A stretch of DNA of 27,529 nt from UBA3103 sp002365855 (GCA_030627625.1 DAOURR010000028.1:1-27529); one strand, 5' to 3'. Positions 14,766 through 22,671 are shown, counted from the stretch's first letter. Numbers and translations: made by a program. Notes: generated from the sequence alone by a model not told the origin.

Positions 14766-14773
14766 CGGTTCAC

Positions 14774-16033
14774 CTACTTAATGAAGCCCTGGTAACTGCG
14801 CATTAACAGGTGCGATTCCATTTGCTTCATGGTGTCAAGGGCAACACCGACAACGATCAATAGAGAGGTGCCTCCAAAATAGATATTGGGTATCCTGGTT
14901 GCCAGGAGCACAAAGTTCGGCAGGATGGCGATAAGAACCAGGAATATGGCTCCGGCCAGGGTCACCCTGCCCATGATCCTGGTAATGTAATCAGCTGTGG
15001 GCCTTCCCGGGCGCATACCCGGTATAAACCCGCCATATTTCTTAATGTTGTCGGCCATGTCCACCGGGTTCATGATCACAGAGGTGTAAAAGAAAGTAAA
15101 GCCAACAATAAGAAGGGCGTAGATCAAGGTATGAGGAACGGACCCCCATCCCAGGTAATTGCCGTAAAAAACAGCTATACGGCTGTTTTCAAACATTCTG
15201 ATAATGGTTTCAGGAAACATTAGTAAAGATGACGCGAAAATGATTGGTATAACTCCTGCCTGGTTTACCTTCAGCGGCAGGTGGGTGGTCTGTCCGCCGT
15301 ACATCCTGCGGCCAACCACGCGCTTGGCATACTGCACCGGAATGCGGCGCTGGCCTTCCTGTACGATAACGATACCTGCAATAACCGCCAGGCCTATTAC
15401 AACCAGGAGCAGGATGCTGAAAATATTTATGGTTCCCGCATTGAGATATTCCACCATGCCGGTCATGCCCTGGGGAACCCTGGACACAATACCTGCAAAG
15501 ATCAACAGGGAAATGCCGTTTCCGACGCCTCTTTCTGTAATTTGCTCACCCATCCACATCAGGAAGGTGGTTCCTGCGGTAAGTGTTATGGCAGTCATGA
15601 CATACGCCCACGGCCCGGGGTTGTGCAGAGCTCCGCCAACACCGAGGACCATACCCAGACCCTGGATAAAAGCCAGGACTACGGTAAAGTACCGGGTATA
15701 CTGCGTGATCTTCTTGCGGCCTTCCGCACCTTCCTTGGCCAGCTGCTCCAGGTGAGGTATCACTACCTGCAGCAGTGACATGATAATGGAAGCGTTAATA
15801 TATGGCGTTATGCTCATGGCAAAAATAGAAAAATTCTTAAATGCTCCGCCTGAAACGACGTCGAAAAACCCAAATATAAGCCCGCTGTTGACCAGTTCCG
15901 CAAACCTTTCGGTGTTGACACCCGGAACCGGTATGTGAGCTCCTACCCGGAAAAGAAAGATCATACCCAGAGTGTATAGTATTTTCGTCCTGAGGTCTGA
16001 AACTTTGAAGGCATTTTTCAGGCTGTTCAGCAA
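14774..16033 (-). CDS. secY: protein translocase subunit SecY
   Basis: A 419-aa channel subunit of the SecYEG translocon with ten transmembrane helices. Family segments: FRVGAHIPVPGVN after helix 1, the plug region near FFDVVSGGAFKNFSIFAMSITPYINASIIMSLL (quoted parts FGFFDVVSGGAF and SITPYINASII), EGQRRIPVQYAKR before helix 6, GVIPIIFASSLLMFP, and the C-terminal GRPTADYI. The start is TTG 16033, directly after the rplO TAA with no gap, using GAGGTG 8 nt upstream. This is tight coupling to rplO. Confidence 0.97.
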   Translation of the reverse strand: MLNSLKNAFKVSDLRTKILYTLGMIFLFRVGAHIPVPGVNTERFAELVNSGLIFGFFDVVSGGAFKNFSIFAMSITPYINASIIMSLLQVVIPHLEQLAKEGAEGRKKITQYTRYFTVVLAFIQGLGMVLGVGGALHNPGPWAYVMTAITLTAGTTFLMWMGEQITERGVGNGISLLIFAGIVSRVPQGMTGMVEYLNAGTINIFSILLLVVIGLAVIAGIVIVQEGQRRIPVQYAKRVVGRRMYGGQTTHLPLKVNQAGVIPIIFASSLLMFPETIIRMFENSRIAVFYGNYLGWGSVPHTLIYALLIVGFTFFYTSVIMNPVDMADNIKKYGGFIPGMRPGRPTADYITRIMGRVTLAGAIFLVLIAILPNFVLLATRIPNIYFGGTSLLIVVGVALDTMKQMESHLLMRSYQGFIK

Positions 16034-16474
16034 TTAAATCACCTCTGCTTTACCGCCGGCGGCCGTAATCTTTTCCCCTGCTGTTTTACTGAAGGCTTGG
16101 ACCTGAACGGTCAGAGACTTTTCAAGGTTTCCGTTGCCTAAAATCTTAACACCGTCGCCTACCTTCTTGATGATCCCGGCTGACAGCAGCGTTTCCGGAG
16201 TTACGGTATCGCCATCTTCAAAGCAGTTTAATTGGCACACGTTAATGGCCGTTATTTTTTTGGAAAACGGGTTAAAGAACCCTCGTTTGGGCATGCGGCG
16301 CTGCAGCGGCATCTGGCCGCCTTCAAACCCGGGACGCACACCGCCGCCGGAGCGGGAATTCTGTCCATTATGACCCCGGCCGGCCGTTTTGCCCAGGCCG
16401 GACCCGATCCCCTGGCCCTTGCGGGTAGGTTTTTTCCTTGATCCGGGAGCCGGACTTAATTCATGCAGTTTCAC
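16034..16474 (-). CDS. rplO: 50S ribosomal protein L15 (uL15)
   Basis: A 146-aa L15 that binds 23S rRNA late in assembly. MKLHELSPAPGSRKKPTRKG and GSGLGKTAGRGHNGQNSRSG are the rRNA-binding N-terminal extension; QMPLQRRMPKRGF follows. The start GTG 16474 has GGAGG 8 nt upstream and overlaps the rpmD 3' end by 14 nt, so translation is probably coupled. The open frame extends to 16501 but within rpmD. Confidence 0.97.
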   Translation of the reverse strand: MKLHELSPAPGSRKKPTRKGQGIGSGLGKTAGRGHNGQNSRSGGGVRPGFEGGQMPLQRRMPKRGFFNPFSKKITAINVCQLNCFEDGDTVTPETLLSAGIIKKVGDGVKILGNGNLEKSLTVQVQAFSKTAGEKITAAGGKAEVI

Positions 16475-16664
16475 TTGCTCCACCTCCCGGAAGTTCCTCA
16501 ATTTTCAGCAGATGAGTGACTTTGTTGATCATGCCCCTGATCTGCGGGGTATCTTCATGTATGACTGAACGGTTCGTTTTTGTCAGGCCCAGGGTGCGCA
16601 CGGTGACTTTCTGGTCTTCCGGCCGCCCGATAATACTCCTGACCAGGGTTATCTTCAGCTTCAT
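16461..16664 (-). CDS. rpmD: 50S ribosomal protein L30 (uL30)
   Basis: A 67-aa L30. It shows KLKITLVRSIIGRPEDQKVTVRTLGL and NRSVIHEDTPQIRGMINKVTHLL pieces typical of the family. The usual length is about 60, so the C-terminal GGGASETA is a short extension that overlaps the start of rplO. ATG 16664 follows GGAGG by about 8 nt. It lies 12 nt after rpsE. Confidence 0.97.
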   Translation of the reverse strand: MKLKITLVRSIIGRPEDQKVTVRTLGLTKTNRSVIHEDTPQIRGMINKVTHLLKIEELPGGGASETA

Positions 16665-16676
16665 GTTTACTCCCTC

Positions 16677-17177
16677 CTAGCTCAAGAGTTCTTCTACGGT
16701 CTTCCCTCTCAAGCGGGCTACTTGTTCTGGGGTTTTCAGGCTGTTCAGCGCTTTTATGGTAGCGTGAATCACATTGTTAGCGTTGTTGGACCCCAGAGAT
16801 TTGGTTAGAATGTCACGCACCCCGGCCAGTTCCAGGACTGCCCTGACCGGCCCGCCGGCTATAACACCTGTGCCTGGCGCGGCTGGTTTCAGAAGAACCT
16901 TGCCCGCACCAAACACCCCGACAACTTCGTGGGGGATTGTCGTGCCGGACATGGGGACTTTTATCATCGATTTTTTAGCATCTTCTATGCCTTTTCGTAT
17001 CGCCTCAGGCACTTCACCGGCTTTGCCCAACCCGGCGCCTACATACCCGTTTCCGTCGCCCACAACCATCAGGGCGGAAAAACTGAACCTGCGGCCGCCT
17101 TTGACAACCTTGGCAACACGGTTGATGTAGACCACCTTTTCAGATGTTTCAAGCTTGCTGGCGTCAATCCTGATCAT
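16677..17177 (-). CDS. rpsE: 30S ribosomal protein S5 (uS5)
   Basis: A 166-aa S5, which lines the mRNA entry path and affects accuracy. The double-stranded RNA-binding-like N-terminal domain contains EKVVYINRVAKVVKGGRRFS and VVGDGNGYVGAGLGKAGEVP. The C-terminal domain contains GAGKVLLKPAAPGTGVIAGG and VRDILTKSLGSNNANNVIHA. ATG 17177 follows AAGGAGGG. It comes 39 nt after rplR. Confidence 0.98.
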   Translation of the reverse strand: MIRIDASKLETSEKVVYINRVAKVVKGGRRFSFSALMVVGDGNGYVGAGLGKAGEVPEAIRKGIEDAKKSMIKVPMSGTTIPHEVVGVFGAGKVLLKPAAPGTGVIAGGPVRAVLELAGVRDILTKSLGSNNANNVIHATIKALNSLKTPEQVARLRGKTVEELLS

Positions 17178-17216
17178 CCATTTCCCTCCTTTTCACATTC
17201 GTTAGGGATTTCTTAG

Positions 17217-17585
17217 TTAAAATTCCAACCCGCCTGCCCGGGCTGCTTCCGCCAGGGCCTTGACCCGGCCGTGGTAGATATAACCCGCGCGGTCGAAGAT
17301 AATCCGCTTAAGCCCGGTTTCCAGCGCCTTTTTTGCCACCAGCTCGCCAACAGCGGCTGCGGCTGCCGTATTACTGCTGTTCGGCATCTTGCCCTTAAGC
17401 TCCGGGGAGAGGGTTGACACCGACACCAGGGTCACGCCTTTTTCGTCGTCGATAATCTGGGCGTACATATGTTGCAGGCTGCGGAACACATTCAGCCTTG
17501 GACGCTCAGTGGTTCCGTATATTTTTTTACGAACCCTGAGGCGCCTGTTTGCCCGCAGTGCCTTTCGGTCGGGTCTTTTCTGCAC
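17217..17585 (-). CDS. rplR: 50S ribosomal protein L18 (uL18)
   Basis: A 122-aa L18 that binds 5S rRNA with L5. Features: RANRRLRVRKKIYGTTERPR, LNVFRSLQHMYAQIIDDEKG, and the C-terminal FDRAGYIYHGRVKALAEAAR. The start is GTG 17585 after AAGGAG. The 81-nt spacer to rplF holds nothing I can assign. Confidence 0.98.
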   Translation of the reverse strand: MQKRPDRKALRANRRLRVRKKIYGTTERPRLNVFRSLQHMYAQIIDDEKGVTLVSVSTLSPELKGKMPNSSNTAAAAAVGELVAKKALETGLKRIIFDRAGYIYHGRVKALAEAARAGGLEF

Positions 17586-17666
17586 GTTTTGGTCACTCCT
17601 TCTTTACCAGATGACAGATAACGGATGCCGGACTTATAAACTTTTTCAAACCGGCCTCCGGATTCT

Positions 17667-18215
17667 TTAACTCTTGCCTTTAGCGCCTGCCTTGCCGGCC
17701 TTGCGCCTGATCCTTTCACCCTCGTACTTGATTCCCTTTCCTTTATACGGCTCGGGCTCCCGGACTGCGCGGACCACTGCCGCCAGGGCGCCGACTTTTT
17801 CCTTGTCTATGCCCTTGATACTGATCCGGGTCGGTACGGGGACTTCTATTTCGATTCCCGCTTCAGGTTCGATTTCCACCGGGTGAGAGTATCCAACTGC
17901 CAGAACCAGTTTATTGCCCTGCTTGGAAGCGCGGTAGCCGACTCCAACAAGCTCAAGGTTTTTATGAAAACCTGTGGTTACCCCTACTACCATATTGTTT
18001 ACAAGAGTGCGGGTCAGACCGTGCAGAGACCTGTGCATTTTATTGTCCGACGGTCGCTCAACCAACAGCTGCCCATCCTCCTGCTTTATAATAATGTCCC
18101 GGTGCAGTTCCCTTTCCAGCTGCCCTTTAGGGCCATTAACGCTGATTTTATTTCCTTCCAGCTTGATGTCAACACCCTGGGGTACTGCTATGGGCTGCTT
18201 TCCAATCCTGGACAT
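17667..18215 (-). CDS. rplF: 50S ribosomal protein L6 (uL6)
   Basis: A 182-aa L6 near the factor-binding stalk base. It begins MSRIGKQPIAVPQGVDIKLE and ends with the highly conserved EPYKGKGIKYEGERIRRKAG. Two L6 repeats are visible (about 10-80 and 88-165). ATG 18215 lies 8 nt after GGGAGG; an in-frame GTG at 18224 is too near that site. Confidence 0.98.
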   Translation of the reverse strand: MSRIGKQPIAVPQGVDIKLEGNKISVNGPKGQLERELHRDIIIKQEDGQLLVERPSDNKMHRSLHGLTRTLVNNMVVGVTTGFHKNLELVGVGYRASKQGNKLVLAVGYSHPVEIEPEAGIEIEVPVPTRISIKGIDKEKVGALAAVVRAVREPEPYKGKGIKYEGERIRRKAGKAGAKGKS

Positions 18216-18232
18216 ACATGACACCTCCCAAT

Positions 18233-18306
18233 TCAGTCGTCAGTCGTTGGAAGTCGGACGTCAGACTGCCAGTTGGAATTTGCTTAAAGTCAAATTCCTT
18301 TTTTAT
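18233..18306. repeat. heptamer-arm element, half copy D (rpsH-rplF spacer)
   Basis: The left arm (18233-18274) runs GTCGTCA, GTCGTTG, GAAGTCG, GACGTCA with a 7-nt period. The core GGAATTTG (18275-18282) pairs with CAAATTCC (18291-18298), a perfect 8-bp stem, followed on the plus strand by T6. There is no clear right arm before the rpsH stop codon, so this looks like a truncated copy. On the plus strand the core resembles an intrinsic terminator pointing against the operon. Confidence 0.68.
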
Positions 18307-18316
18307 TAATCAATGA

Positions 18317-18715
18317 CTACCAAACGTAGCAAATAACCTCGCCGCCAAGACCTTCCTGGCGGGCTTTTTTGTCAGACATAATCCCCCTTGACGTGGAGAT
18401 GATGGCAATACCGAGGCCGCCTAATACCTTGGGAACATCGTCCTTCCTGGCATAAACCCGCAGGCCTGGTTTTGAGATGCGCTTGAGGCCGGTAATCACC
18501 CGCTCTTTGTTGGATCCGTACTTTAGATAGACCCGGATGACCCCCTGCTTGCCGTCGTCAATGAATTCACATTCCCTGACGAACCCCTCATCACGCAGGA
18601 TATGGGCGATGGCTTTTTTTATCTTGGAAGCTGGAGCTTCCACTTTATCGTGATAAACCGTATTTGCGTTGCGGATACGGGTCAAGAAATCTGCAATGGG
18701 ATCGGTCATAACCAT
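18317..18715 (-). CDS. rpsH: 30S ribosomal protein S8 (uS8)
   Basis: A 132-aa S8, a primary binder of the 16S central domain. It has MTDPIADFLTRIRNANTVYH at the start and VPKVLGGLGIAIISTSRGIM, then EGLGGEVICYVW at the end. I chose ATG 18715 (MVMTDPIAD), 9 nt after AGGAGG; an upstream TTG is too close and the next ATG at 18709 too far. It lies 21 nt after rpsZ. Confidence 0.98.
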   Translation of the reverse strand: MVMTDPIADFLTRIRNANTVYHDKVEAPASKIKKAIAHILRDEGFVRECEFIDDGKQGVIRVYLKYGSNKERVITGLKRISKPGLRVYARKDDVPKVLGGLGIAIISTSRGIMSDKKARQEGLGGEVICYVW

Positions 18716-18736
18716 GCGCAACTACCTCCTTCCTGA

Positions 18737-18922
18737 TTACCAGCTGGCCTTTCTGACCCCCGGGACTTCACCTTTGTAGGAAAGCTCCCGGAAGCAGATC
18801 CGGCAGATTCCAAACTTCCTCATATATGCGTGAGGCCGCCCACAAAGCTTGCATCTGTTGTGTATCCGTACTTTAAACTTGGGCTCCCGCATCGATTTGA
18901 TCACCATTGATTTTTTTGCCAC
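18737..18922 (-). CDS. rpsZ: 30S ribosomal protein S14 type Z (uS14), zinc-type
   Basis: A 61-aa short S14. The zinc site C-x2-C-x12-C-x2-C is intact (RCKLCGRPH and GICRICFRELSYKG). The C-terminus GEVPGVRKASW is canonical. GTG 18922 is chosen because it lies 7 nt after AGGAGG and gives the usual MAKKSM start and length; the preceding ATG at 18925 would add one residue with a spacing of only 4. The gene is also called rpsN1 or rpsN in related genomes. Confidence 0.97.
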   Translation of the reverse strand: MAKKSMVIKSMREPKFKVRIHNRCKLCGRPHAYMRKFGICRICFRELSYKGEVPGVRKASW

Positions 18923-18938
18923 CATCTACCCTCCTTTT

Positions 18939-19130
18939 CAGTTGTCAGTCGTCAGTCGTCGGTAGTCAGTTTAGTTGGAATTTACCTTGGGTAAATTCCT
19001 ATTCTACCAAAGTCTTACGTCTAACGTCCTTTCCCATTTTGTGGACTCTTTTACTCCGACGTCTGGACGTCCTACATCTTTTCGTTTCTTTGTACTTCCG
19101 ACATCTGACGTCTGACGTCCGACCTCTGAA
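18939..19130. repeat. heptamer-arm inverted repeat, copy E (rplE-rpsZ spacer)
   Basis: The left arm (18939-18970) has GTCAGTC, GTCAGTC, GTCGGTA, GTCAGTT. The core is GGAATTTACC (18977-18986) and GGTAAATTCC (18990-18999), a perfect 10-bp hairpin with a 3-nt loop. Right-arm-like blocks follow at about 19012-19030, 19056-19078 and 19097-19130, the last with GACATCT, GACGTCT, GACGTCC, GACCTCT in strict 7-nt register. The last arm abuts the rplE stop codon and is nearly identical to that of copy H. Confidence 0.8.
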
Positions 19131-19673
19131 CTATGCTGCTTTAAAAGGCATGCCCATTAATTTGAGAAGCTCTCTTGCTTCCTCGTCGGTTTTAGCCGAG
19201 GTCACGAAGATAATATCCATACCGCGCACCTTATCAATCTTGTCGTAGTCTACCTCCGGGAAAATCAGCTGCTCCCGGATACCCATGCTGTAGTTTCCCC
19301 GCCCGTCAAAGGATTTCGGCGAGATGCCGCGAAAGTCTCTGACCCTTGGCAGCGCTATATTGAACAACCTGTCAACAAACTCATACATGCGCTTCCCACG
19401 CAGGGTCACCTTTGCCCCCACGGTCATCCCCGCGCGCAGTTTAAACGCGGCGATGGATTTCTTGGCCTTGGTTGTAATGGGTTTTTGGCCGGTAACGGTC
19501 ATCAGGTCGCCTACTGCGGCATCGATGATCTTGGAGTTCTGAATAGCTTCACCGAGGCCCATATTGACGATAACCTTTTCCAGCCTGGGCGCCTGCATGA
19601 TATTTTTGTAGCCAAACTTTTGCATCAAAGCCGGCACAACTTCGTCTTTATACTTGTCTTTAAGCCTGGACAC
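19131..19673 (-). CDS. rplE: 50S ribosomal protein L5 (uL5)
   Basis: A 180-aa L5 that binds 5S rRNA and bridges to S13. Features: MSRLKDKYKDEVVPALMQKF, VIVNMGLGEAIQNSK, and GRGNYSMGIREQLIFPEVDY near the C-terminus. The start is GTG 19673, 7 nt after GGGAGG. An ATG two codons upstream (19679) directly abuts the ribosome site and so is unlikely. The open frame continues to 19733 through repeat copy F and is not coding there. Confidence 0.97.
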   Translation of the reverse strand: MSRLKDKYKDEVVPALMQKFGYKNIMQAPRLEKVIVNMGLGEAIQNSKIIDAAVGDLMTVTGQKPITTKAKKSIAAFKLRAGMTVGAKVTLRGKRMYEFVDRLFNIALPRVRDFRGISPKSFDGRGNYSMGIREQLIFPEVDYDKIDKVRGMDIIFVTSAKTDEEARELLKLMGMPFKAA

Positions 19674-19688
19674 TTGCATACCTCCCCT

Positions 19689-19800
19689 CTTGGTGGTGGG
19701 TGGTTGGTCGTTGGAATGCTTGTTGGAATTCATGCTTATAAATTCACTCTATCCCAACCACTAACTACCAACTACTTACCACCAAACTACCAACTACCAA
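19689..19800. repeat. heptamer-arm inverted repeat, copy F (rplX-rplE spacer)
   Basis: The left arm (19689-19724) has TTGGTGG, TGGTTGG, TCGTTGG in a 7-nt rhythm. The core is GAATT (19726-19730) and AATTC (19741-19745). The right arm (19752-19800) has CCAACCA, CTAACTA, CCAACTA, CTTACCA, then CCAACTA again, complementary to the left arm. It ends 2 nt from the rplX stop codon. It is the same arm type as copy A. Confidence 0.75.
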
Positions 19801-19802
19801 TT

Positions 19803-20138
19803 TCATATCGCTTCGCCGCATTTCTTGCAAACGCGGACTTTTTCGCCGTTATCCAAAAGCTTTCTCCCGGTCCTGGTGGGAGTGCTGCACTTGCTGCAAT
19901 AAAGCATGACATTTGAACTGTGGATAGGAGCCTCTTTCTGCAGGATGCCTCCCTGCGGCACCTTTTGGGTCGGCCTGGTGTGGCGCTTGACCACATTTAC
20001 TCCTTCAACAACAATACGGCTGTTCTCAGGTATAACTGATAGGACCTTGCCTTTTTTTCCGGCGCTTTTGCCGGTAATCACCAGTACGGTGTCTCCCTTG
20101 CGAACATGTACTTTTTGTTTGGCCTTCAGGTTGGGCAT
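19803..20138 (-). CDS. rplX: 50S ribosomal protein L24 (uL24), with two CxxC pairs
   Basis: A 111-aa L24, an assembly initiator at the exit tunnel rim. A KOW motif lies at VHVRKGDTVLVITGKSAGKK, and VNVVKRHTRPTQK follows. The C-terminus has two CxxC pairs (LYCSKCSTPTR and RVCKKCGEAI), a putative zinc knuckle present in many but not all bacterial L24 proteins. ATG 20138 is standard. It is 49 nt after rplN. Confidence 0.98.
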   Translation of the reverse strand: MPNLKAKQKVHVRKGDTVLVITGKSAGKKGKVLSVIPENSRIVVEGVNVVKRHTRPTQKVPQGGILQKEAPIHSSNVMLYCSKCSTPTRTGRKLLDNGEKVRVCKKCGEAI

Positions 20139-20187
20139 TAATACTTCACCTCCGATTACGGTCGATGGTTACAGTTTAAAAACTATG

Positions 20188-20556
20188 TTATAACACTTCC
20201 GGCGCCAGAGAGACGATTTTCATGAAATCGCGATCCCTGAGTTCCCGGGCAACCGGTCCAAAAATACGGGTACCCTGCGGGCTCTGGTCGTCTTTAAGGA
20301 CAACTGCGGCGTTCTCGTCAAACTTGATATAGGTGCCGTCCGGGCGCCTGACTTCTTTCTTGGTGCGCACCACAACGGCCCTGATTACGTCTCCCTTTTT
20401 GACAACGCCCCCGGGCGTGGCCTCCTTAACGGTACAGATGATGACGTCTCCCACACTGGCATAGCGGCGCAAAGAACCGCCCAGCACGCGAATGCACATC
20501 AGCTTTTTAGCTCCGGTATTATCGGCCACGGAGAGCATAGACTGAACCTGAATCAC
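20188..20556 (-). CDS. rplN: 50S ribosomal protein L14 (uL14)
   Basis: A 122-aa L14 at the subunit interface and the RsfS silencing site. It begins MIQVQSMLSVADNTGAKKLM and ends FGPVARELRDRDFMKIVSLA. The start is GTG 20556 with GGAGG 8 nt upstream. The 83-nt spacer before it contains a GAAGCGGG/CCCGCTTC dyad. Confidence 0.98.
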   Translation of the reverse strand: MIQVQSMLSVADNTGAKKLMCIRVLGGSLRRYASVGDVIICTVKEATPGGVVKKGDVIRAVVVRTKKEVRRPDGTYIKFDENAAVVLKDDQSPQGTRIFGPVARELRDRDFMKIVSLAPEVL

Positions 20557-20578
20557 GGCTACAACCTCCTAAACTCAC

Positions 20579-20632
20579 GAAGCGGGGGGTAAAATGGTAT
20601 TATTAGAAATAGCTCCTCCTCACGCCCGCTTC
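20579..20632. repeat. inverted repeat in the rpsQ-rplN spacer
   Basis: GAAGCGGG (20579-20586) pairs with CCCGCTTC (20625-20632), a perfect 8-bp stem around a 38-nt AT-rich loop. It lies just after the rpsQ stop codon and just before the rplN ribosome site. No T tract follows on the coding strand. It lacks the 7-nt periodicity of copies A-H. It could protect mRNA ends or tune rplN translation. Confidence 0.4.
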
Positions 20633-20639
20633 CCACTTT

Positions 20640-20903
20640 TTATATCTGTTCCGCCCTTTCCAGGATCTCGATGACTCTCCAGTGCTTTTCTTTGGAGAGG
20701 GGCCTGGTTTCCATCATTTTTACTTTGTCGCCGATACGGCAGGCGTTTTCCTGGTCATGCGCCTTAAATTTTTTGGTGCGGCGCTGGATGCGCTGGTACA
20801 GGGGGTGCCTGACCAGGGTTTCAACGGCCACGACCACAGTTTTTTCCATTTTATTGCTGACCACCTTGCCGGTGAGCACTTTGCGATTTCCACGCTCTTC
20901 CAT
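20640..20903 (-). CDS. rpsQ: 30S ribosomal protein S17 (uS17)
   Basis: An 87-aa S17, an OB-fold primary 16S binder. Key segments are VLTGKVVSNKMEKTVVVAVE and KFKAHDQENACRIGDKVKMM, with RPLSKEKHWRVIEI at the end. ATG 20903 follows GGGGGG by about 9 nt. It is 16 nt after rpmC. Confidence 0.98.
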   Translation of the reverse strand: MEERGNRKVLTGKVVSNKMEKTVVVAVETLVRHPLYQRIQRRTKKFKAHDQENACRIGDKVKMMETRPLSKEKHWRVIEILERAEQI

Positions 20904-20919
20904 TTGGTACTACCCCCCT

Positions 20920-21123
20920 TTACGCCCGCTGTATTCCTAACTCGCGCTCGCGTATTATGGTCTTAACCCGCGCAATTTTGCGGCGGATTTCCTGCAGTTT
21001 CATCGGGTTATCCAGCTGGCCTGTGGCCATCTGGAAACGCAGCTTAAACAGCTCGTCCTTAGAGTCGTGCAGCCTTTTAGTGAGCTCGGCATCGGTCAAT
21101 TCCCTGAGCTCTTTAACCTTCAT
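20920..21123 (-). CDS. rpmC: 50S ribosomal protein L29 (uL29)
   Basis: A 67-aa helical L29 beside the tunnel exit, where it helps dock trigger factor and SRP. It begins MKVKELRELTDAELTKRLHD and contains LFKLRFQMATGQLDNP. ATG 21123 overlaps the rplP 3' end by 11 nt, with GTGAGG 3 nt upstream. In-frame codons up to 21132 lie inside rplP. Confidence 0.98.
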   Translation of the reverse strand: MKVKELRELTDAELTKRLHDSKDELFKLRFQMATGQLDNPMKLQEIRRKIARVKTIIRERELGIQRA

Positions 21124-21544
21124 TGACCTCACCTACTTCCCCGCGTTTAACGAACTTCGACTTGATCGGCAGTTTATGAGCAGCCAAACGCATGGCTTCA
21201 CGGGCTACGTCTTCGGTTACACCCGCAAGCTCAAACATAATCCGGCCCGGCTTAACAACTGCTACCCAGAACTCCGGGGCGCCCTTGCCTGAGCCCATCC
21301 TGGTTTCCGCCGGTTTTGCGGTAACGGGCTTGTCTGGGAAAATCCGGATCCAGACCTTGCCTCCACGCTTAATGTGCCTGGTCATGGCAATACGGGCTGC
21401 CTCTATCTGCCTGTTGGTAACCCATGATGGTTCCAGTGCCTGAAGGCCATATTCGCCAAAGCTGATATCTTTACCGCCCTTGGCTTTGCCAGCCATCCGG
21501 CCGCGGTGCTGCTTGCGGTACTTAACCCTTTTCGGTATAAGCAT
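21113..21544 (-). CDS. rplP: 50S ribosomal protein L16 (uL16)
   Basis: A 143-aa L16 that organises the A-site tRNA pocket. It begins MLIPKRVKYRKQHRGRMAGK and has ALEPSWVTNRQIEAARIAMT and RMGSGKGAPEFWVAVVKPGR. ATG 21544 is 5 nt after the rpsC stop codon. Its 3' end overlaps rpmC. Confidence 0.98.
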   Translation of the reverse strand: MLIPKRVKYRKQHRGRMAGKAKGGKDISFGEYGLQALEPSWVTNRQIEAARIAMTRHIKRGGKVWIRIFPDKPVTAKPAETRMGSGKGAPEFWVAVVKPGRIMFELAGVTEDVAREAMRLAAHKLPIKSKFVKRGEVGEVNEG

Positions 21545-21549
21545 ATCGC

Positions 21550-22245
21550 TTATTCGCCTCCTTCACCGGGAGCGGTCCTCCCTACCCTGGCCGGGGCTTT
21601 TGGGGGAATCTTTGCTGCCGGTAAAACTTCTCCTTTATAAATCCAAACTTTAACGCCTATTTTTCCATATGCGGTAGTGGCTTCTGCAAAACCATAGTCA
21701 ACGTCAGCACGCAGAGTATGAAGGGGAACTTTCCCCTCACTGTACCATTCCGAGCGGGCAATCTCAGCACCGCCCAGACGGCCGCCGCATGCTACCTTGA
21801 TCCCTTTGGCGCCCATCTTCATGGAGCGGGATACCACCTGCTTCATAGCCCGCCTGAAAGCGATCCTCTTTTCAAGCTGAGACGCCACGTTCTCAGCGAC
21901 AAGCTGAGCGTCTAGCTCAGGAACCTTAATCTCTACGATATTAACGTTAACCTGCTTTCCGCTGAGTCTCTCCAGCTGCTTGCGCAGGTTTTCAACCTCT
22001 GTCCCGCCCCTGCCGATGACAATGCCTGGCTTGGCAGTATGGATCGACACCTTTACCCGGTTGGCCGCGCGCTCAATCTGGATCCTGGAGATACCTGCCA
22101 TAAAGAGCTTCTTTTTAATGTACTTACGTATCTTAACGTCCTCCAGCAGGAGAGTTGAATAGTTCTTTTTATCTGAAAACCACTTGCCTTCCCAGTCCCT
22201 GATGATCCCAATCCTAAGACCCTTAGGGTGTACTTTTTGCCCCAC
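21550..22245 (-). CDS. rpsC: 30S ribosomal protein S3 (uS3)
   Basis: A 231-aa S3 at the mRNA entry tunnel. It begins MGQKVHPKGLRIGIIRDWEG. A KH domain contains KPGIVIGRGGTEVENLRKQL (GxxG loop as GRGG), and the C-terminal domain has GLRADVDYG-type text (LHTLRADVDYGFAEA) and GVKVWIYKGE. The start is GTG 22245 after GGAGGG with 10-nt spacing. It is 6 nt after rplV. Confidence 0.98.
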   Translation of the reverse strand: MGQKVHPKGLRIGIIRDWEGKWFSDKKNYSTLLLEDVKIRKYIKKKLFMAGISRIQIERAANRVKVSIHTAKPGIVIGRGGTEVENLRKQLERLSGKQVNVNIVEIKVPELDAQLVAENVASQLEKRIAFRRAMKQVVSRSMKMGAKGIKVACGGRLGGAEIARSEWYSEGKVPLHTLRADVDYGFAEATTAYGKIGVKVWIYKGEVLPAAKIPPKAPARVGRTAPGEGGE

Positions 22246-22251
22246 GTAGAT

Positions 22252-22593
22252 TTATCCCTCCTTTTTATCGCCCACGATTACAGTGATGTGGCTGGTGCGC
22301 TTGCGCAGTATGTCCGCACGGCCCATGGCCCGGGGCTGGTAGCGCTTGTAAGTGGGCCCCTGGTCAACAAAGCACGCCGTTACAATAAGCTCGTCTTTGT
22401 CCAGCTGCAGGTTGTTTTCGGCGTTGGCCGCGGCGGATTTGACAACCTTGGTCACCGCATCCGATGCCCGCTTGGGCGTATATCTCAAAATCGCCAGCGC
22501 CTCGTTCACTTTTTTGCCCCGAATCAGATCCACCACCTGGCGCACCTTGCGCGGAGATATTCTGATAAATTTGGAAATTGCTTTAGCTTCCAC
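22252..22593 (-). CDS. rplV: 50S ribosomal protein L22 (uL22)
   Basis: A 113-aa L22 whose hairpin lines the exit tunnel and influences macrolide sensitivity. It has ISPRKVRQVVDLIRGKKVNE and the tunnel-loop region QGPTYKRYQPRAMGRADILR. The start is GTG 22593, about 9 nt after GAGGGGG. The 78-nt spacer to rpsS holds nothing clear. Confidence 0.98.
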   Translation of the reverse strand: MEAKAISKFIRISPRKVRQVVDLIRGKKVNEALAILRYTPKRASDAVTKVVKSAAANAENNLQLDKDELIVTACFVDQGPTYKRYQPRAMGRADILRKRTSHITVIVGDKKEG

Positions 22594-22671
22594 CGGTTCT
22601 TACCCCCTCTATAGGAAAGTCGTTGTTTTGGAGGTCAGGTAAAAAATCTTTTCACTAACGTCCGTTAAACT

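Noticed and set aside
14766..14773. Frameshifted or degraded adk between secY and map
   Set aside because: Only 8 nt are present, so there is no room for even a remnant.
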